From the NCBI GenBank assembly GCA_007695175.1, contig REEH01000143.1:1-64000 (forward strand): DNA of 64,000 nucleotides, read 5' to 3'. The stretch comes from Spirochaetaceae bacterium (lineage in GTDB: Bacteria > Spirochaetota > Spirochaetia > DSM-27196 > Alkalispirochaetaceae). The translations under genes and the position numbers were made by a program. Positions 42,976 through 52,708 of the stretch are shown here, one piece after another; position 1 is the first letter of the stretch, and the number at the start of each line of letters is the position of its first letter. The notes beneath the pieces are model-generated. The model was not told the origin of the DNA. It was given only the letters and a program-made list of their open reading frames with translations, and did no database searches.

Positions 42976-44147
42976 TGGACGGGCCGGATACCTTCAGACT
43001 GAGCATTGCGGAAGCACTCTCACCTCAGGAACGGCTGCGACTGCAGTTGATGGAGATGCATCTGCAATGGTTCGCGGCGGAGGACGAAGGCCGTACCGAG
43101 GATCCTACGGAGCAGAAGATCCGCAAGGCTCGGGAGGAAGGCAAAGTCGCCAAGAGTCCCGACGTGAGTTCCGCCGTGGTGATGCTCTTCTCCGTCGTGG
43201 CCATGGGTATCCTGGGCAGGTACATGCTCTCCACCATTCTCTCCATGACCAGGTTCTACCTGGAGCGTTCCGCCGAGATCGATCCTACCGAATCGGGCAT
43301 TCTGGCGATCGCCTTTTACAGTTACTTCCCCCGGATCGTCTTGCCGGTGGCCCTGGTGGGATTCGCAGCGGCGGTTTTCGGAAATGTGGTCCAGTTCGGG
43401 TTTCTTTTCACCACCAAGACCATAACCCCTGATTTCAAGCGAATTGCCCCGGACGTGCCCAAGTGGGTTCAGCGCTCATTTCTCTCCCTGGAGGCGCTGT
43501 ACAACTTCTTCCGCAGTCTTATGAAGGTAATCATAATCGGGGTTCTCTCCTTTGTTCTGATTCGCAGTCGCTTCGATACACTTGCGAATCTGATCCGGCT
43601 GCCCTACCGGCAATCCTTCATTTACGTGGCGGAACTGGTGTTTCTGCTGCTGCTCTCGGCGGCGATCATCCTGCTCTTCCTGAGTCTCTTCGACTTTGCA
43701 TTCCAGCGGCGACAGCACCGGGAACAGCTGAAAATGACCAAGCAGGAAGTAAAGGAAGAGCGCAAACAGTTTGAGGGCGATCCCATGGTGCGAAGCCGCA
43801 TGCGCCAGCGCATGCAGGATCTGCTTTCCCGCAACATGATGCAGAACGTCAAGGCCGCCGACGTGGTCGTTACAAACCCGACCCACTTTGCCGTGGCGCT
43901 TCATTACGACCCCCGCACGATGAGTGCTCCCACCGTTACGGCCAAGGGGCAGGATGAAACGGCCCTTCGCATTCGCCGTGTCGCGGAGGAATCGGATGTT
44001 CCCCTGATCGAGAACAAGCCCCTGGCGCGCGCGCTCTACGCGGAAGTGGGAATCGGCGACCAGATACCGGAAAAATTCTTTGAGGCGATGGTAATCGTTC
44101 TCCGTGAGGTGTACCGCATGACGGGAAAGAAGGTGATGTATGGCTGA
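42972..44147 (+). CDS. flhB: Flagellar export switch protein FlhB
   Basis: Membrane protein that changes export specificity after self-cleavage. It has 391 residues with four spans and a cytoplasmic domain. The autocleavage motif N-P-T-H is intact at 302-305. The N-terminal 35 residues before the E-D-E-G-R-T-E-D-P-T start of typical FlhB are an extra soluble leader. Start could be 42972 or 42975 (adjacent ATGs). Confidence 0.96.
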   Translation: MMDGPDTFRLSIAEALSPQERLRLQLMEMHLQWFAAEDEGRTEDPTEQKIRKAREEGKVAKSPDVSSAVVMLFSVVAMGILGRYMLSTILSMTRFYLERSAEIDPTESGILAIAFYSYFPRIVLPVALVGFAAAVFGNVVQFGFLFTTKTITPDFKRIAPDVPKWVQRSFLSLEALYNFFRSLMKVIIIGVLSFVLIRSRFDTLANLIRLPYRQSFIYVAELVFLLLLSAAIILLFLSLFDFAFQRRQHREQLKMTKQEVKEERKQFEGDPMVRSRMRQRMQDLLSRNMMQNVKAADVVVTNPTHFAVALHYDPRTMSAPTVTAKGQDETALRIRRVAEESDVPLIENKPLARALYAEVGIGDQIPEKFFEAMVIVLREVYRMTGKKVMYG

Positions 44148-46254
44148 TACGCAGGAAATACCACGACCCGGGTCCGCTGTAGGAGACATGCTGCGCCACA
44201 GAAGCGATCTCATCGTCGCAATCGGCGTTATCGCCATCGTGATGATGCTGATTATTCCCCTGCCCACGGTTATTCTCGATACGCTGATGACGGTCAACCT
44301 CCTGCTGGGACTGCTGACGATCCTGATCGTGCTGTACACACGCAACGCGCTGGAGTTTTCCGTCTTTCCCACCCTGCTTCTGGTGGCGACGGTCTTTGGT
44401 CTTGCTCTCAACGTTTCCTCCACACGGCTGATTCTGAGCCAGGGCGAAAACTTTGACGGCCGCATAATACGAGCGTTCGCGGCTTTCGTGGTGGGGACGG
44501 AGGGCGCGGAAGGTCTGGTTATCGGACTTATCATCTTCATTATCCTCGTGGCCGTCCAGTTCGTGGTCATTACCAAGGGCGCCACCCGGGTAGCCGAGGT
44601 GGCTGCACGATTCACCCTGGATGCCCTCCCGGGCAAGCAGATGGCGATAGAGGCGGAATACAACAACGGGTCTCTCTCGGAAGAGGAGATGACCCGAAAG
44701 AAACTGGAACTTGAGCGGGAAGTCGACTTCTACGGAGCGATGGACGGTGCCAGCAAGTTCGTCTCCGGAAACGTCAAGGTCGGTATTCTCATCACGGTGG
44801 TGAATATCATCGGCGGGATCGTAGTGGGGACGACGATTCACGGCGAAACAATCAACAGCGCCCTCTACACCTACGTCTCCCTGACCGTCGGTGACGGCCT
44901 GGTCTCCCAGTTCCCGGCACTGCTGATCAGTACGGCAACGGGACTTATCGTGACCAGGGCCATATCGGACGGAACCTTCGGCGAGGATGTGGCTACGCAG
45001 TTCAGCAGCCAGTCCAGGGTCTACTGGATTGCTTCGGCGTTTCTGCTCGTTCTTTCCGTCCTCCCCGGTTTTCCCTGGTACGTGCTGATACCCATGTCTC
45101 TCCTGACCGGTTTTACCGCGTACCGCCTGCAGCGTCGTGACCGACACGCCGCGGAAGTGGAGGCCGCCAGAGCGGCGGAGAAGCCCCGGGAAACGACTCA
45201 GGCCGAACCAACCCACGTGGCTCCCCTCGATCCGATATCGATGGAACTCGGCTACGGATTGATTCCCCTGGTGGACAAGGAAAAGGGAGCGGAGTTGCTG
45301 GACCGGATTACGAGCATACGCCGGGAGATGGCTCTGGAGCTGGGACTGGTTGTCCCGCGCATACGCATCATCGACAATATGAGACTTGGTGCCAGCGATT
45401 ACAGCCTCAAGATTCGCGGCGTCGAGGTTGGTCGGGGGACGATCCGGATGGGATCGTATATGTGCATCAATCCCGGTGGTGTCCGGGAGGAGATCGAGGG
45501 GGAATCGACCCGTGATCCGGCCTTCGGACTTCCCGCCATGTGGATAACCGAAGAGACGCGGGAACGGGCGGAGCGCGCCGGGTACACGGTAGTCGATCCG
45601 CCCTCCATCGTAGCGACCCACCTGACGGAAGTCATAAAGCGCCATGCATCGGGCCTCCTGGGGCGCCAGGAGGTGCGGCAGATGCTCGACCAGCTTAAAC
45701 CGGATTACCCGGCGGTCGTCGATGAGGTGAACAGCGCGCTCTCCCTCGGGGAGATTCAGAAAGTGCTGCAGGGGCTCCTGCGGGAACAGGTATCCATACG
45801 AAACCAGGTAGTGATACTGGAGACTCTCGCCGACAACGCGGCCCTGAGCAAGGATACCACCTTCCTCGTGGAGAAGACGCGGCAGGCGCTGGGCCGGCAG
45901 ATCTGCCTGCAGTACGCCGATGACTCCAGGACAATCCGGGTGGCCACGATCGAGCCCGACCTGGAGCAGCAGATCGTGGACAGCCGCGTGGACACCAGCA
46001 GTGGCCCCGTGAGCGCCTTGCCCCCGGCACAACACCGGAAATGGGTAGCCGCCACGGCAGGAGTGGTGCGGAAGATGCAGGAGCAGGGGGTCCTCCCGGT
46101 CCTCCTTTGCTCCGAAGCGGCGCGACCACTGGTGAAACAGAGTATAGCCCGGGATCTCCCGGAGACGACGGTTCTCTCCATCCCGGAGATTGCGCCGGAT
46201 ATCTCCGTGGAGTCTCTGGGACAGATATCAATCCAGACGCAGAGTGAGGACTGA
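44140..46254 (+). CDS. flhA: Flagellar export protein FlhA
   Basis: Nonameric ring that binds export chaperones and uses the proton-motive force. The 704-residue protein has about eight spans in the N-terminal half with the FHIPEP-type loop (A-L-P-G-K-Q-M-A-I-E-A-E-Y-N) and a cytoplasmic chaperone-docking half from about 360. It overlaps flhB by eight bases. Confidence 0.97.
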   Translation: MADTQEIPRPGSAVGDMLRHRSDLIVAIGVIAIVMMLIIPLPTVILDTLMTVNLLLGLLTILIVLYTRNALEFSVFPTLLLVATVFGLALNVSSTRLILSQGENFDGRIIRAFAAFVVGTEGAEGLVIGLIIFIILVAVQFVVITKGATRVAEVAARFTLDALPGKQMAIEAEYNNGSLSEEEMTRKKLELEREVDFYGAMDGASKFVSGNVKVGILITVVNIIGGIVVGTTIHGETINSALYTYVSLTVGDGLVSQFPALLISTATGLIVTRAISDGTFGEDVATQFSSQSRVYWIASAFLLVLSVLPGFPWYVLIPMSLLTGFTAYRLQRRDRHAAEVEAARAAEKPRETTQAEPTHVAPLDPISMELGYGLIPLVDKEKGAELLDRITSIRREMALELGLVVPRIRIIDNMRLGASDYSLKIRGVEVGRGTIRMGSYMCINPGGVREEIEGESTRDPAFGLPAMWITEETRERAERAGYTVVDPPSIVATHLTEVIKRHASGLLGRQEVRQMLDQLKPDYPAVVDEVNSALSLGEIQKVLQGLLREQVSIRNQVVILETLADNAALSKDTTFLVEKTRQALGRQICLQYADDSRTIRVATIEPDLEQQIVDSRVDTSSGPVSALPPAQHRKWVAATAGVVRKMQEQGVLPVLLCSEAARPLVKQSIARDLPETTVLSIPEIAPDISVESLGQISIQTQSED

Positions 46255-46257
46255 GGG

Positions 46258-47484
46258 ATGGACTATTTTGTGGAGCAGGCACCGAACGATCAGGAAGTTC
46301 AGGCGATCATCCGCCGGAAATATGGAGATCGGGCGCGTATCCTGTCGCGTAAGGAGATTCGTACCGGAGGCGTCCTGGGACTCTTTCGGCGCTCCGCCGT
46401 GGAGGTGACCGGATATTGCAGTCACGCTCCGCTTAAACCGGTGAGCCGGGGAACGCCCGGCGAGGAGCGTGCCCGCATCCTGGAGCAGGTCCGCGTCCGG
46501 GACGGGCAGAATGCTCCCGCACGAACGGCGGAACCAGCACCGACCAACGGCTCAGCCGCTCCGCAGCTGGAGTCGGTGCTCTCGGAAATACGCGCGTTGC
46601 GGGAGACGATCAGCTCCCGTGACGTCGGGACAACCGGTTCGGAGCGGGGTGAACCGGAAACGCTGGTCCGTCTGCGGGAAGTTATGGAGGAGAATGATTT
46701 CTCCCCTTCCTACACACGCTCTCTGGTGGATTACCTGCGCGGGGAGTGTTCCCTGGAGGAGTGGTCCGACTTCGACCGTATCGGATCCCGTGTGACGGAA
46801 TGGATCCGTGAGTCGATCAGTATCTATCCCTGGGTGGAACGTCGTCGTGAACCTCACGTATTCGTGCTTGTGGGCCCCACGGGGGTGGGAAAAACGACTA
46901 CCATCGCAAAGCTGGCCGCCATGTATGGCGCCGTGGCCGACCCACCCTTTGACGTACGGATACTCACTATAGATACGTACCGGATCGGTGCTCTGCAGCA
47001 GATCCAGAAGTACGGTGAGATCATGAGCATACCGGTGCACGCCGTGGAGAGCGCGGAAGAAATGCGCAAACAACTTGATCTTCACAGCGAGGCGGATTTT
47101 ATCTTTATCGATACGATCGGCAAGAGTCCCAGTGATTACGGTAAACTGGCCGAGGTCAATCAGATGGTGCGTTCCACGGGAGGGGAGGTTCATCTGGCGG
47201 TGAGCGCCACGACAAAACGTTCGGACATCGTCGAGATCATCCGGCAATTCGAACCGTTCAATTATCAGGCGATCGTGGTAACAAAAATGGACGAAACAGC
47301 ATCGGTGGGGGGGATAATCAGCGCATTACAGGAAAAGCAGAAGTCCGTCAGTTTTCTGACCGATGGTCAAAGTGTTCCTCAGGATATTGAGCGGGCACGG
47401 CCGGAGTCGTTCCTCCGGCGTTTGAACAATCTTCCGGGGAATCGGCCGGTTTCGGCCGATAATAAAACTGGAGTATTAAAATGA
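46258..47484 (+). CDS. flhF: Flagellar placement GTPase FlhF
   Basis: SRP-type GTPase that sets the site and number of flagella; in spirochaetes it places periplasmic flagella near the cell ends. It has 408 residues: a basic N-terminal B domain (Y-G-D-R-A-R-I-L-S near 22-32), a variable linker, and the NG domain with Walker A G-P-T-G-V-G-K-T at 206-213 and T-K-M-D-E for guanine. It is followed by its regulator flhG in a four-base overlap. Confidence 0.95.
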   Translation: MDYFVEQAPNDQEVQAIIRRKYGDRARILSRKEIRTGGVLGLFRRSAVEVTGYCSHAPLKPVSRGTPGEERARILEQVRVRDGQNAPARTAEPAPTNGSAAPQLESVLSEIRALRETISSRDVGTTGSERGEPETLVRLREVMEENDFSPSYTRSLVDYLRGECSLEEWSDFDRIGSRVTEWIRESISIYPWVERRREPHVFVLVGPTGVGKTTTIAKLAAMYGAVADPPFDVRILTIDTYRIGALQQIQKYGEIMSIPVHAVESAEEMRKQLDLHSEADFIFIDTIGKSPSDYGKLAEVNQMVRSTGGEVHLAVSATTKRSDIVEIIRQFEPFNYQAIVVTKMDETASVGGIISALQEKQKSVSFLTDGQSVPQDIERARPESFLRRLNNLPGNRPVSADNKTGVLK

Positions 47485-48350
47485 CAGACCAGGCAGAAAC
47501 ACTACGAGCGATAATGCGACAGCGGGGGCAGGATGTGGAGGATACGCGACGCACCCGGATAATTACGATTGCCAGCGGTAAGGGGGGCGTGGGCAAGACA
47601 AACGTCTCCACCAATCTGGCTCTGAGTTTTGCGGCTCTGGGAAAGAAAGTGATTCTCATGGATGCGGATCTGGGTCTGGCCAACGTCAACGTTGTCCTGG
47701 GGATAATCCCCAAGTACAACCTGTACCACGTTATCCGCAAGCAGAAGAAGATGAGCGAAATCCTGATGGACACCGATTACGGTATTCAGATCGTGGCGGG
47801 AGCATCCGGTTTCGCGAAGATCGCGAACCTGAGCGAGGACGAGCGGCAGACCTTTATCGAGGAACTGTACCACCTTTCACACGCGGACATTATCATCATC
47901 GACGCGGGGGCGGGGGTGAGTAACAACGTCCTCGCTTTTGTCGGTGCCGCTGATGAGGCAATTATCGTCACCACGCCGGAACCGACGGCCATTACCGACG
48001 CCTACGGCATCATCAAGATAATCGCGACGGAGATAGACAGTCTCAATCTCGGTATCAAGCTCGTGGTGAACAGAGTCAAATCCGTTACGGAGGGCAAGAA
48101 AGTTGCGGAACGGGTCATCAACATAGCCGGACAGTTCCTCAATTTGAAAGTGGACTATCTCGGCTATATATACGATGATCCTACAGTACAGCAGGCGATT
48201 CTCAAGCAGAAACCCTTCCTTGCCCTGGATCCCAGGAGCAAGGCTTCGATCTGCGTCAACCAGATCGCCGGGCGTCTCGAAAAGGTGGAGTTCCGTGAGG
48301 GGGGAGGCGTGGGCCGGTTCCTCAAGCGTCTTTTTGGCCGCCTTGAGTAG
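47481..48350 (+). CDS. flhG: Flagellar number regulator FlhG (MinD-like ATPase)
   Basis: Deviant Walker A ATPase that stimulates FlhF GTPase and limits flagellar number. It has 289 residues. The G-K-G-G-V-G-K-T motif is at 33-40 and the N-terminal peptide with Q-A-E-T-L-R matches the FlhF-activating helix (D-Q-A-x-x-L-R). The C-terminal R-F-L-K-R-L-F-G-R-L is an amphipathic membrane-targeting sequence as in MinD. Confidence 0.95.
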   Translation: MTDQAETLRAIMRQRGQDVEDTRRTRIITIASGKGGVGKTNVSTNLALSFAALGKKVILMDADLGLANVNVVLGIIPKYNLYHVIRKQKKMSEILMDTDYGIQIVAGASGFAKIANLSEDERQTFIEELYHLSHADIIIIDAGAGVSNNVLAFVGAADEAIIVTTPEPTAITDAYGIIKIIATEIDSLNLGIKLVVNRVKSVTEGKKVAERVINIAGQFLNLKVDYLGYIYDDPTVQQAILKQKPFLALDPRSKASICVNQIAGRLEKVEFREGGGVGRFLKRLFGRLE

Positions 48351-48354
48351 CAAC

Positions 48355-48384
48355 TTGACGGCTATTTTCGATTTGCCTTACTCT
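48355..48384 (+). promoter_or_regulatory. Possible internal promoter before the 48397 gene
   Basis: TTGACG at 48355-48360 is a good -35, but the best -10 (TACTCT at 48379-48384, 18-base spacing) is poor. It would separate the next gene and the sigma factor from the upstream operon. Confidence 0.3.
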
Positions 48385-48396
48385 GTGGGGTAGAGC

Positions 48397-49065
48397 ATGG
48401 AACGATTTACCAGGGTTGCCGCTATAGCCGCCGGGACGGCATTCGGCCTGTCGGTCATGGCGGGCCTGATCGGAGGCGTAGCATTCGGCGTGCTTGTGGT
48501 GCGCGCTCTTCTTTCCGCTCTTCTTTTTGGAGCGGGAGGAGCGCTTCTGGCTTTCCTGGTCGGCCGTTTTCTTCCGGGCCTTCTCGAGTCGTCTTCGGAG
48601 GAATCGGCCCGGTCGGGCCGTCAGGAAAGGGACGTGGCCGCGGACAGCACCGCAGCCGGGGAGAAAGCGCGACGCGCCCCGGGTGGGCGTCTGAATATTG
48701 TTGTTGAGGACGATGGATCGGAATCAACCGAGGAAGAGGACCTGCCTCCCGGTGACGAGGGAGACCTCGTTGATGAAGTGGAAGAACAGAGCGTGGATGA
48801 TGAGGAAGCGGTAATGAAGTCCATTATCGCGGAGGAGTCCGAGAGCGATACCGATACCGGCGAAGATGCAATGGACGTGATGCCGGATATCGGCGGATTT
48901 GCCGGCTCGTTTGTCGGACCCGGTAGTGAGGGCACGGACGATGAGAACGGATCGGAGGACGGATCGTCCGGCGGCGCGACTCAGGATCGCCGGGGAAAGG
49001 ACTCCGGCAACGATCCCGTTCAGATCGCCCAGGCTTTGCGTACGATGATGAATCGAGATCAGTGA
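48397..49065 (+). CDS. Membrane protein with acidic tail, unknown function
   Basis: The 222-residue product has two close hydrophobic spans within residues about 8-63, rich in G, A and L, followed by a strongly acidic, probably disordered tail (about 90-200, dozens of D and E) and a short C-terminal helix ([11 protein letters not shown]). I recognise no family. It stands between flhG and the sigma factor, where Bacillus has cheB-cheA-cheW-cheC-cheD. A role in flagellar regulation or the motor is inferred only from position. Confidence 0.75.
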   Translation: MERFTRVAAIAAGTAFGLSVMAGLIGGVAFGVLVVRALLSALLFGAGGALLAFLVGRFLPGLLESSSEESARSGRQERDVAADSTAAGEKARRAPGGRLNIVVEDDGSESTEEEDLPPGDEGDLVDEVEEQSVDDEEAVMKSIIAEESESDTDTGEDAMDVMPDIGGFAGSFVGPGSEGTDDENGSEDGSSGGATQDRRGKDSGNDPVQIAQALRTMMNRDQ

Positions 49066-49078
49066 TACGGGGAGGGGA

Positions 49079-49867
49079 ATGAACGACGGCGTTCTGGCGG
49101 AAAAGACAGAAGAGCAACTCTGGAGAAGCTACCGTAAGACCAAGGATGATTCCATCCGGAATCGCCTGGTGAAGCAATACCTGCCCCTGGTGAAGTACGT
49201 CGCCGGCAAGCTTGCGGTCGGTATGCCGCAGAACGTGGAGTTTGATGATCTGGTCAGTTATGGAGTTATCGGGCTCTTTGATGCTATCGAGAAGTTCGAT
49301 CCCGGCAAGCACGTAAAATTCAAGACCTACGCGGTCACGCGGGTACGGGGTGCCATCTTCGATCAACTCAGGCAGCTTGACTGGGTTCCTCGTTCAGTCC
49401 GACAGAAGACACGTGAGCTCGAGGAAACGATACGACGGGTAGAAGCTCAGTTGGGTCGAGCCGCCACCGACCAGGAAATAGCCCGGGAACTGGGTGTCTC
49501 CATGAAGGAGTTTGAGAAGATAGTTCTCAAAATCAGCGGCACCACCGTGCTCTCCCTGAATGATGTCTGGTACGCCGGTGATGAGAACGATCGTATGTCG
49601 ATCGGGGACAGCATCGAAAGTCCCCAGAGCAGGAATCCCGACTCGATCGTGGAAAAACAGGAAATAAAACGGGTGATCATTGAGGCTATCAACGAGTTGC
49701 CCGATAAGGAAAAGAAGGTTCTCGTCCTGTATTACTACGAGGATCTCACGCTCAAGGAGATCGGGGCGGTGTTAGGTGTGACCGAATCGAGGATCTCCCA
49801 GCTGCACACCAAAGCTGTTATGCGATTGAGGGGGCGGCTGACCAGCGTCAAGCGGGGTATCATGTAG
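49079..49867 (+). CDS. fliA: RNA polymerase sigma factor FliA/WhiG family
   Basis: Sigma-28-type factor for late flagellar genes such as filament proteins. It has 262 residues with region 2 ([11 protein letters not shown] through [13 protein letters not shown]), region 3 and region 4 helix-turn-helix ([19 protein letters not shown]). No anti-sigma FlgM gene is seen nearby. GGGGAGGGG precedes ATG 49079. Confidence 0.95.
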   Translation: MNDGVLAEKTEEQLWRSYRKTKDDSIRNRLVKQYLPLVKYVAGKLAVGMPQNVEFDDLVSYGVIGLFDAIEKFDPGKHVKFKTYAVTRVRGAIFDQLRQLDWVPRSVRQKTRELEETIRRVEAQLGRAATDQEIARELGVSMKEFEKIVLKISGTTVLSLNDVWYAGDENDRMSIGDSIESPQSRNPDSIVEKQEIKRVIIEAINELPDKEKKVLVLYYYEDLTLKEIGAVLGVTESRISQLHTKAVMRLRGRLTSVKRGIM

Positions 49868-49869
49868 TT

Positions 49870-51840
49870 ATGGTGACCATGGAGCAGCTCCAGACGTTCA
49901 TGCGCAAGAGCGCGGACGACGACAAGGCTCGCAAGTTCGTGAACGTGAGTGGAGCGACTCTGGACGACGCGCTGCGGGAAGCCTCGGTCGAGCTGGCATT
50001 ACCGATAAAGAAGATAGAGTACGAGGTTCTGGAACGCGGGTCCGGCGGCATCCTCGGTATCGGGCGGAAACCCTTTCTGCTTGTGGCGTATCCAATGCAG
50101 AAGAAGATTGATATCACCACCTCTGATGACAGCCTGGACATGGACTTTGGCTTCGAGCCGGAGAAACCAAAGGATGTCGACGGGGAAGCGATAGTCCGCC
50201 TCACCCCGGACGGGGTGCAGCTCAAGGTTACGCCTCCGGTAGGGGCGGGAGAGTCCGTAACGGAACGCCAGGCGATTCAGGCTATAGCGTCGCGCATTTC
50301 CGTCAAGCCCGATACCGCAATGATCTCCCAGATTGTCAAACGTGCCGACGCGGAGTGGATTACGGTGGCGGAGTTTGACTACAATCCCGCCCAGGATTCT
50401 TTCATCAGCTGTGATATTACGGATGGTGAGATGCGGGCGGTCATCACGATGAGCGCTCCCGGAGACGGAGGGTCCGATCCGACCGCGGAAGGCATCCGGG
50501 CCGTTCTGGAAAGCAATGGTGTCATCCACGGTGTTATCGACGAGGTGCTTCGGGAGCTGGAGGACCACCCCCGTTACCGTGAACAGGTCACGGTGGCGGA
50601 AGGGACTCGACCGCAGAATGGAGCGGACGCGCGAGCGGTCTTTAACTTCCGTACGGAAAGCCGGGAGCTGCACCTGCAGCAGAGCAAGGACGGTCGGGTT
50701 GATTTCAAGGAACTCAATCGGATCGAGAACGTTGTGGAAGGACAGGTGCTGGCTCGTCTGGTGCCGGCCGAACCGGGTACACCGGGCCAGACCGTGACTG
50801 GTCGCATGATCCCCGCGAAGGATGGAAAGGCCATCGATCCCCCTCTGGGAGATAATACGCGTCTCTCCGACGATGGTCGATCGATCGTCTCCGAGATAAA
50901 CGGCCTGGTGAAACTTGTGAGCGGCAAGGTGACGGTGGAGCCGATCTACATCGTGGAGGGCGATGTAAACGTCAAGGAAGGCAACATACGATTCCTTGGT
51001 ACGGTGATCATCAAGGGCAGTGTTGAAGACGGTTTCAGTGTCAGCGCTGCCGGCGATATCGAGGTGATCGGAAGCGTCGGCCGCAGTTCCCTTGAGGCGG
51101 AAGGCGACGTGATCGTACATCAGGGTATCGCCGGCAAAGGGGACGGCGGGGTCAAAGCGGGCGGCAACATCTGGTCCAAGTTCATCGAGAACTCACAGGT
51201 GGAAGCAGGTGAGATGGTGGTGGTTTCCGACGGAATCATCAACAGTACCGTCTTTTCCGACAAGCGCATCATCTGCCGCGGCAAGCGGGCCAGCATCGTG
51301 GGTGGACATATTCGCGCCGCCGAAGAGGTTGACGCGAAGCAACTGGGATCCGTAGCGGGAATGGAAACGCTGGTGGAAGTGGGATACGATCCCAAGAGCC
51401 GCGCCCGCCTGCTTGAGCTTGAGGAAAAAGATGCGGAGCTGGCCAAGGAACTGGAAGAGATCTCCCTCAACATGGCCACAATCGAGAGCATGCGCCAGAA
51501 CAAGCGCCCCATCTCCCCGGACAAGCTCAAGCATTATGCCAAAATGAAAGGCCGCAAGGAGAAGATACAGGTGGCCCGGCAAAAGCTCAGCAAGGAGATT
51601 CAGGCCATCCATGCCTATCTTGATGAGCTCAAGTCAAATGGCCGGGTCAGTGTTTCCGGTACGGTTTTTCCTGGTGTCAAGATCACGATCAAGGATGCCC
51701 AGTTGCCGATACGGCGTGAGACGCGGTCCGTCACATACATCGCGGATGCAGGCATGGTCAAGGTGACCAAGTATGAGGAAAGTGCCGCCGATATCAGTAT
51801 CAGGAAACGAGGAGATCGCGATGGCGATACAGCCAATTGA
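49870..51840 (+). CDS. Jag-N / FapA (DUF342) domain protein
   Basis: The 656-residue product begins with a Jag-N-like domain (about 17-70: L-D-D-A-L-R-E-A-S and G-G-I-L-G-I-G-R-K-P), then the large DUF342/FapA right-handed beta-helix region (about 130-500) with repeated G-D-V/G-N-I turns, and a charged coiled coil (about 505-570). FapA-type proteins in Vibrio and others act in polar or signalling control and in membrane association; the exact role is not established. It starts two bases after fliA. ATG 49870 or ATG 49879 may be used. Confidence 0.85.
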   Translation: MVTMEQLQTFMRKSADDDKARKFVNVSGATLDDALREASVELALPIKKIEYEVLERGSGGILGIGRKPFLLVAYPMQKKIDITTSDDSLDMDFGFEPEKPKDVDGEAIVRLTPDGVQLKVTPPVGAGESVTERQAIQAIASRISVKPDTAMISQIVKRADAEWITVAEFDYNPAQDSFISCDITDGEMRAVITMSAPGDGGSDPTAEGIRAVLESNGVIHGVIDEVLRELEDHPRYREQVTVAEGTRPQNGADARAVFNFRTESRELHLQQSKDGRVDFKELNRIENVVEGQVLARLVPAEPGTPGQTVTGRMIPAKDGKAIDPPLGDNTRLSDDGRSIVSEINGLVKLVSGKVTVEPIYIVEGDVNVKEGNIRFLGTVIIKGSVEDGFSVSAAGDIEVIGSVGRSSLEAEGDVIVHQGIAGKGDGGVKAGGNIWSKFIENSQVEAGEMVVVSDGIINSTVFSDKRIICRGKRASIVGGHIRAAEEVDAKQLGSVAGMETLVEVGYDPKSRARLLELEEKDAELAKELEEISLNMATIESMRQNKRPISPDKLKHYAKMKGRKEKIQVARQKLSKEIQAIHAYLDELKSNGRVSVSGTVFPGVKITIKDAQLPIRRETRSVTYIADAGMVKVTKYEESAADISIRKRGDRDGDTAN

Positions 51841-52147
51841 TCTGCAGACACTCTTCGTACGGTTGAGTACCATCGGACGCGAGCAGTCCGCGATGAAGCA
51901 GGCGGTCGTACAGGCCCAGACGGTTGCGGGGGAGGAGATCGCTCAACGGTCACAGGATGCGGGGCATACGGTGCACGAGACGGAGGAGGTCTCGGAGGGT
52001 CCGGAGCAGGTGAACGAGGATGAGACGGGCAAGAATCCCCGGGGCAGGGGTGAGACGCGAAAACAGGAGGAAGAGGAAGAGGCCGGGGGCGACGAAGAGG
52101 TATTCCGGGATCCGGATCTGGGACAGAATGTCGATCTTTCCGGTTAG
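51821..52147 (+). CDS. Small acidic protein of unknown function
   Basis: The 108-residue product starts at ATG 51821 with AGGAG upstream, overlapping the 3' end of the FapA-like gene. The N-terminal 40 residues (P-I-D-L-Q-T-L-F-V-R-L-S onward) look helical and conserved in style; the rest is mostly E, K, G and D and likely disordered. No known domain. From memory, spirochaetes often have such a short gene after the FapA-like gene. Confidence 0.7.
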   Translation: MAIQPIDLQTLFVRLSTIGREQSAMKQAVVQAQTVAGEEIAQRSQDAGHTVHETEEVSEGPEQVNEDETGKNPRGRGETRKQEEEEEAGGDEEVFRDPDLGQNVDLSG

Positions 52148-52150
52148 ATT

Positions 52151-52708
52151 ATGAGCTTCGGCCTGTATCTCTCCTTTACGCTTCTTCTTTTTCTCGCTTT
52201 TGCCATGTGGATACGGGGTCTGGTTGTGCGTCGTCTGCGACCCGACCGGATTCTGTCGGACCTGAATACCGAAATCCGCACACTGATCGCGGAAATCAAT
52301 CAGGCAGGAGACCGGAATATCTCGCTCATGGAAGACCGTATAACTCGACTCTCCGAGCTGATCGTCCGGAGCGACCGCCAGATCGACGACGCCCGAATGA
52401 TGCTGGAGTATCTTGATTCCCGGGGCGCCGGCGCTAAGCCGGCGGACGCGGAGGAGAGGGGTGCTCCCGGAAACGGGGCCGGCCCGGCCGCTCAGGCGCC
52501 GGCCGCCCCGGAGCCGGGCCCTCCGGAGCCCAGCCCGCCGGCGCCGGACAAACCGGAACCGGACAGCCCGGATCGGGACACCAGGGATACCGTTCTCACC
52601 CTGCATCGGCAAGGACTTTCACAGGAACTGATCGCGGCCCGGACGGGCGTTGCCATCGGTGAAGTGGAACTGATCATATCTCTTCGGGGGCAGCGGACGT
52701 GGCGATGA
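52151..52708 (+). CDS. SwrB-like membrane protein with DUF6115-type tail
   Basis: The 185-residue product has one membrane span (about 3-22), a basic juxtamembrane stretch, a coiled coil (about 35-85), a Pro/Ala/Glu-rich linker (about 95-142) and a C-terminal helix-turn-helix-like unit L-H-R-Q-G-L-S-Q-E-L-I-A-A-R-T-G-V-A-I-G followed by E-V-E-L-I-I-S-L. This architecture and its place after the flagellar sigma factor match Bacillus SwrB (YlxL), which activates the export apparatus. The assignment is inference. Confidence 0.7.
   Translation: MSFGLYLSFTLLLFLAFAMWIRGLVVRRLRPDRILSDLNTEIRTLIAEINQAGDRNISLMEDRITRLSELIVRSDRQIDDARMMLEYLDSRGAGAKPADAEERGAPGNGAGPAAQAPAAPEPGPPEPSPPAPDKPEPDSPDRDTRDTVLTLHRQGLSQELIAARTGVAIGEVELIISLRGQRTWR

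Noticed and set aside
43936-46035. Very long open frame (699 codons) on the minus strand opposite flhB and flhA
   Set aside because: It is a mirror of GC-rich codon structure in flhA; the predicted protein is rich in H, R and G with no domain, and the plus-strand genes are certain.
47455-47462. Perfect sigma-28 -10 box GCCGATAA just before flhG
   Set aside because: The matching -35 position (47436-47439) is GGGG instead of TAAA, and flhG is already coupled to flhF.
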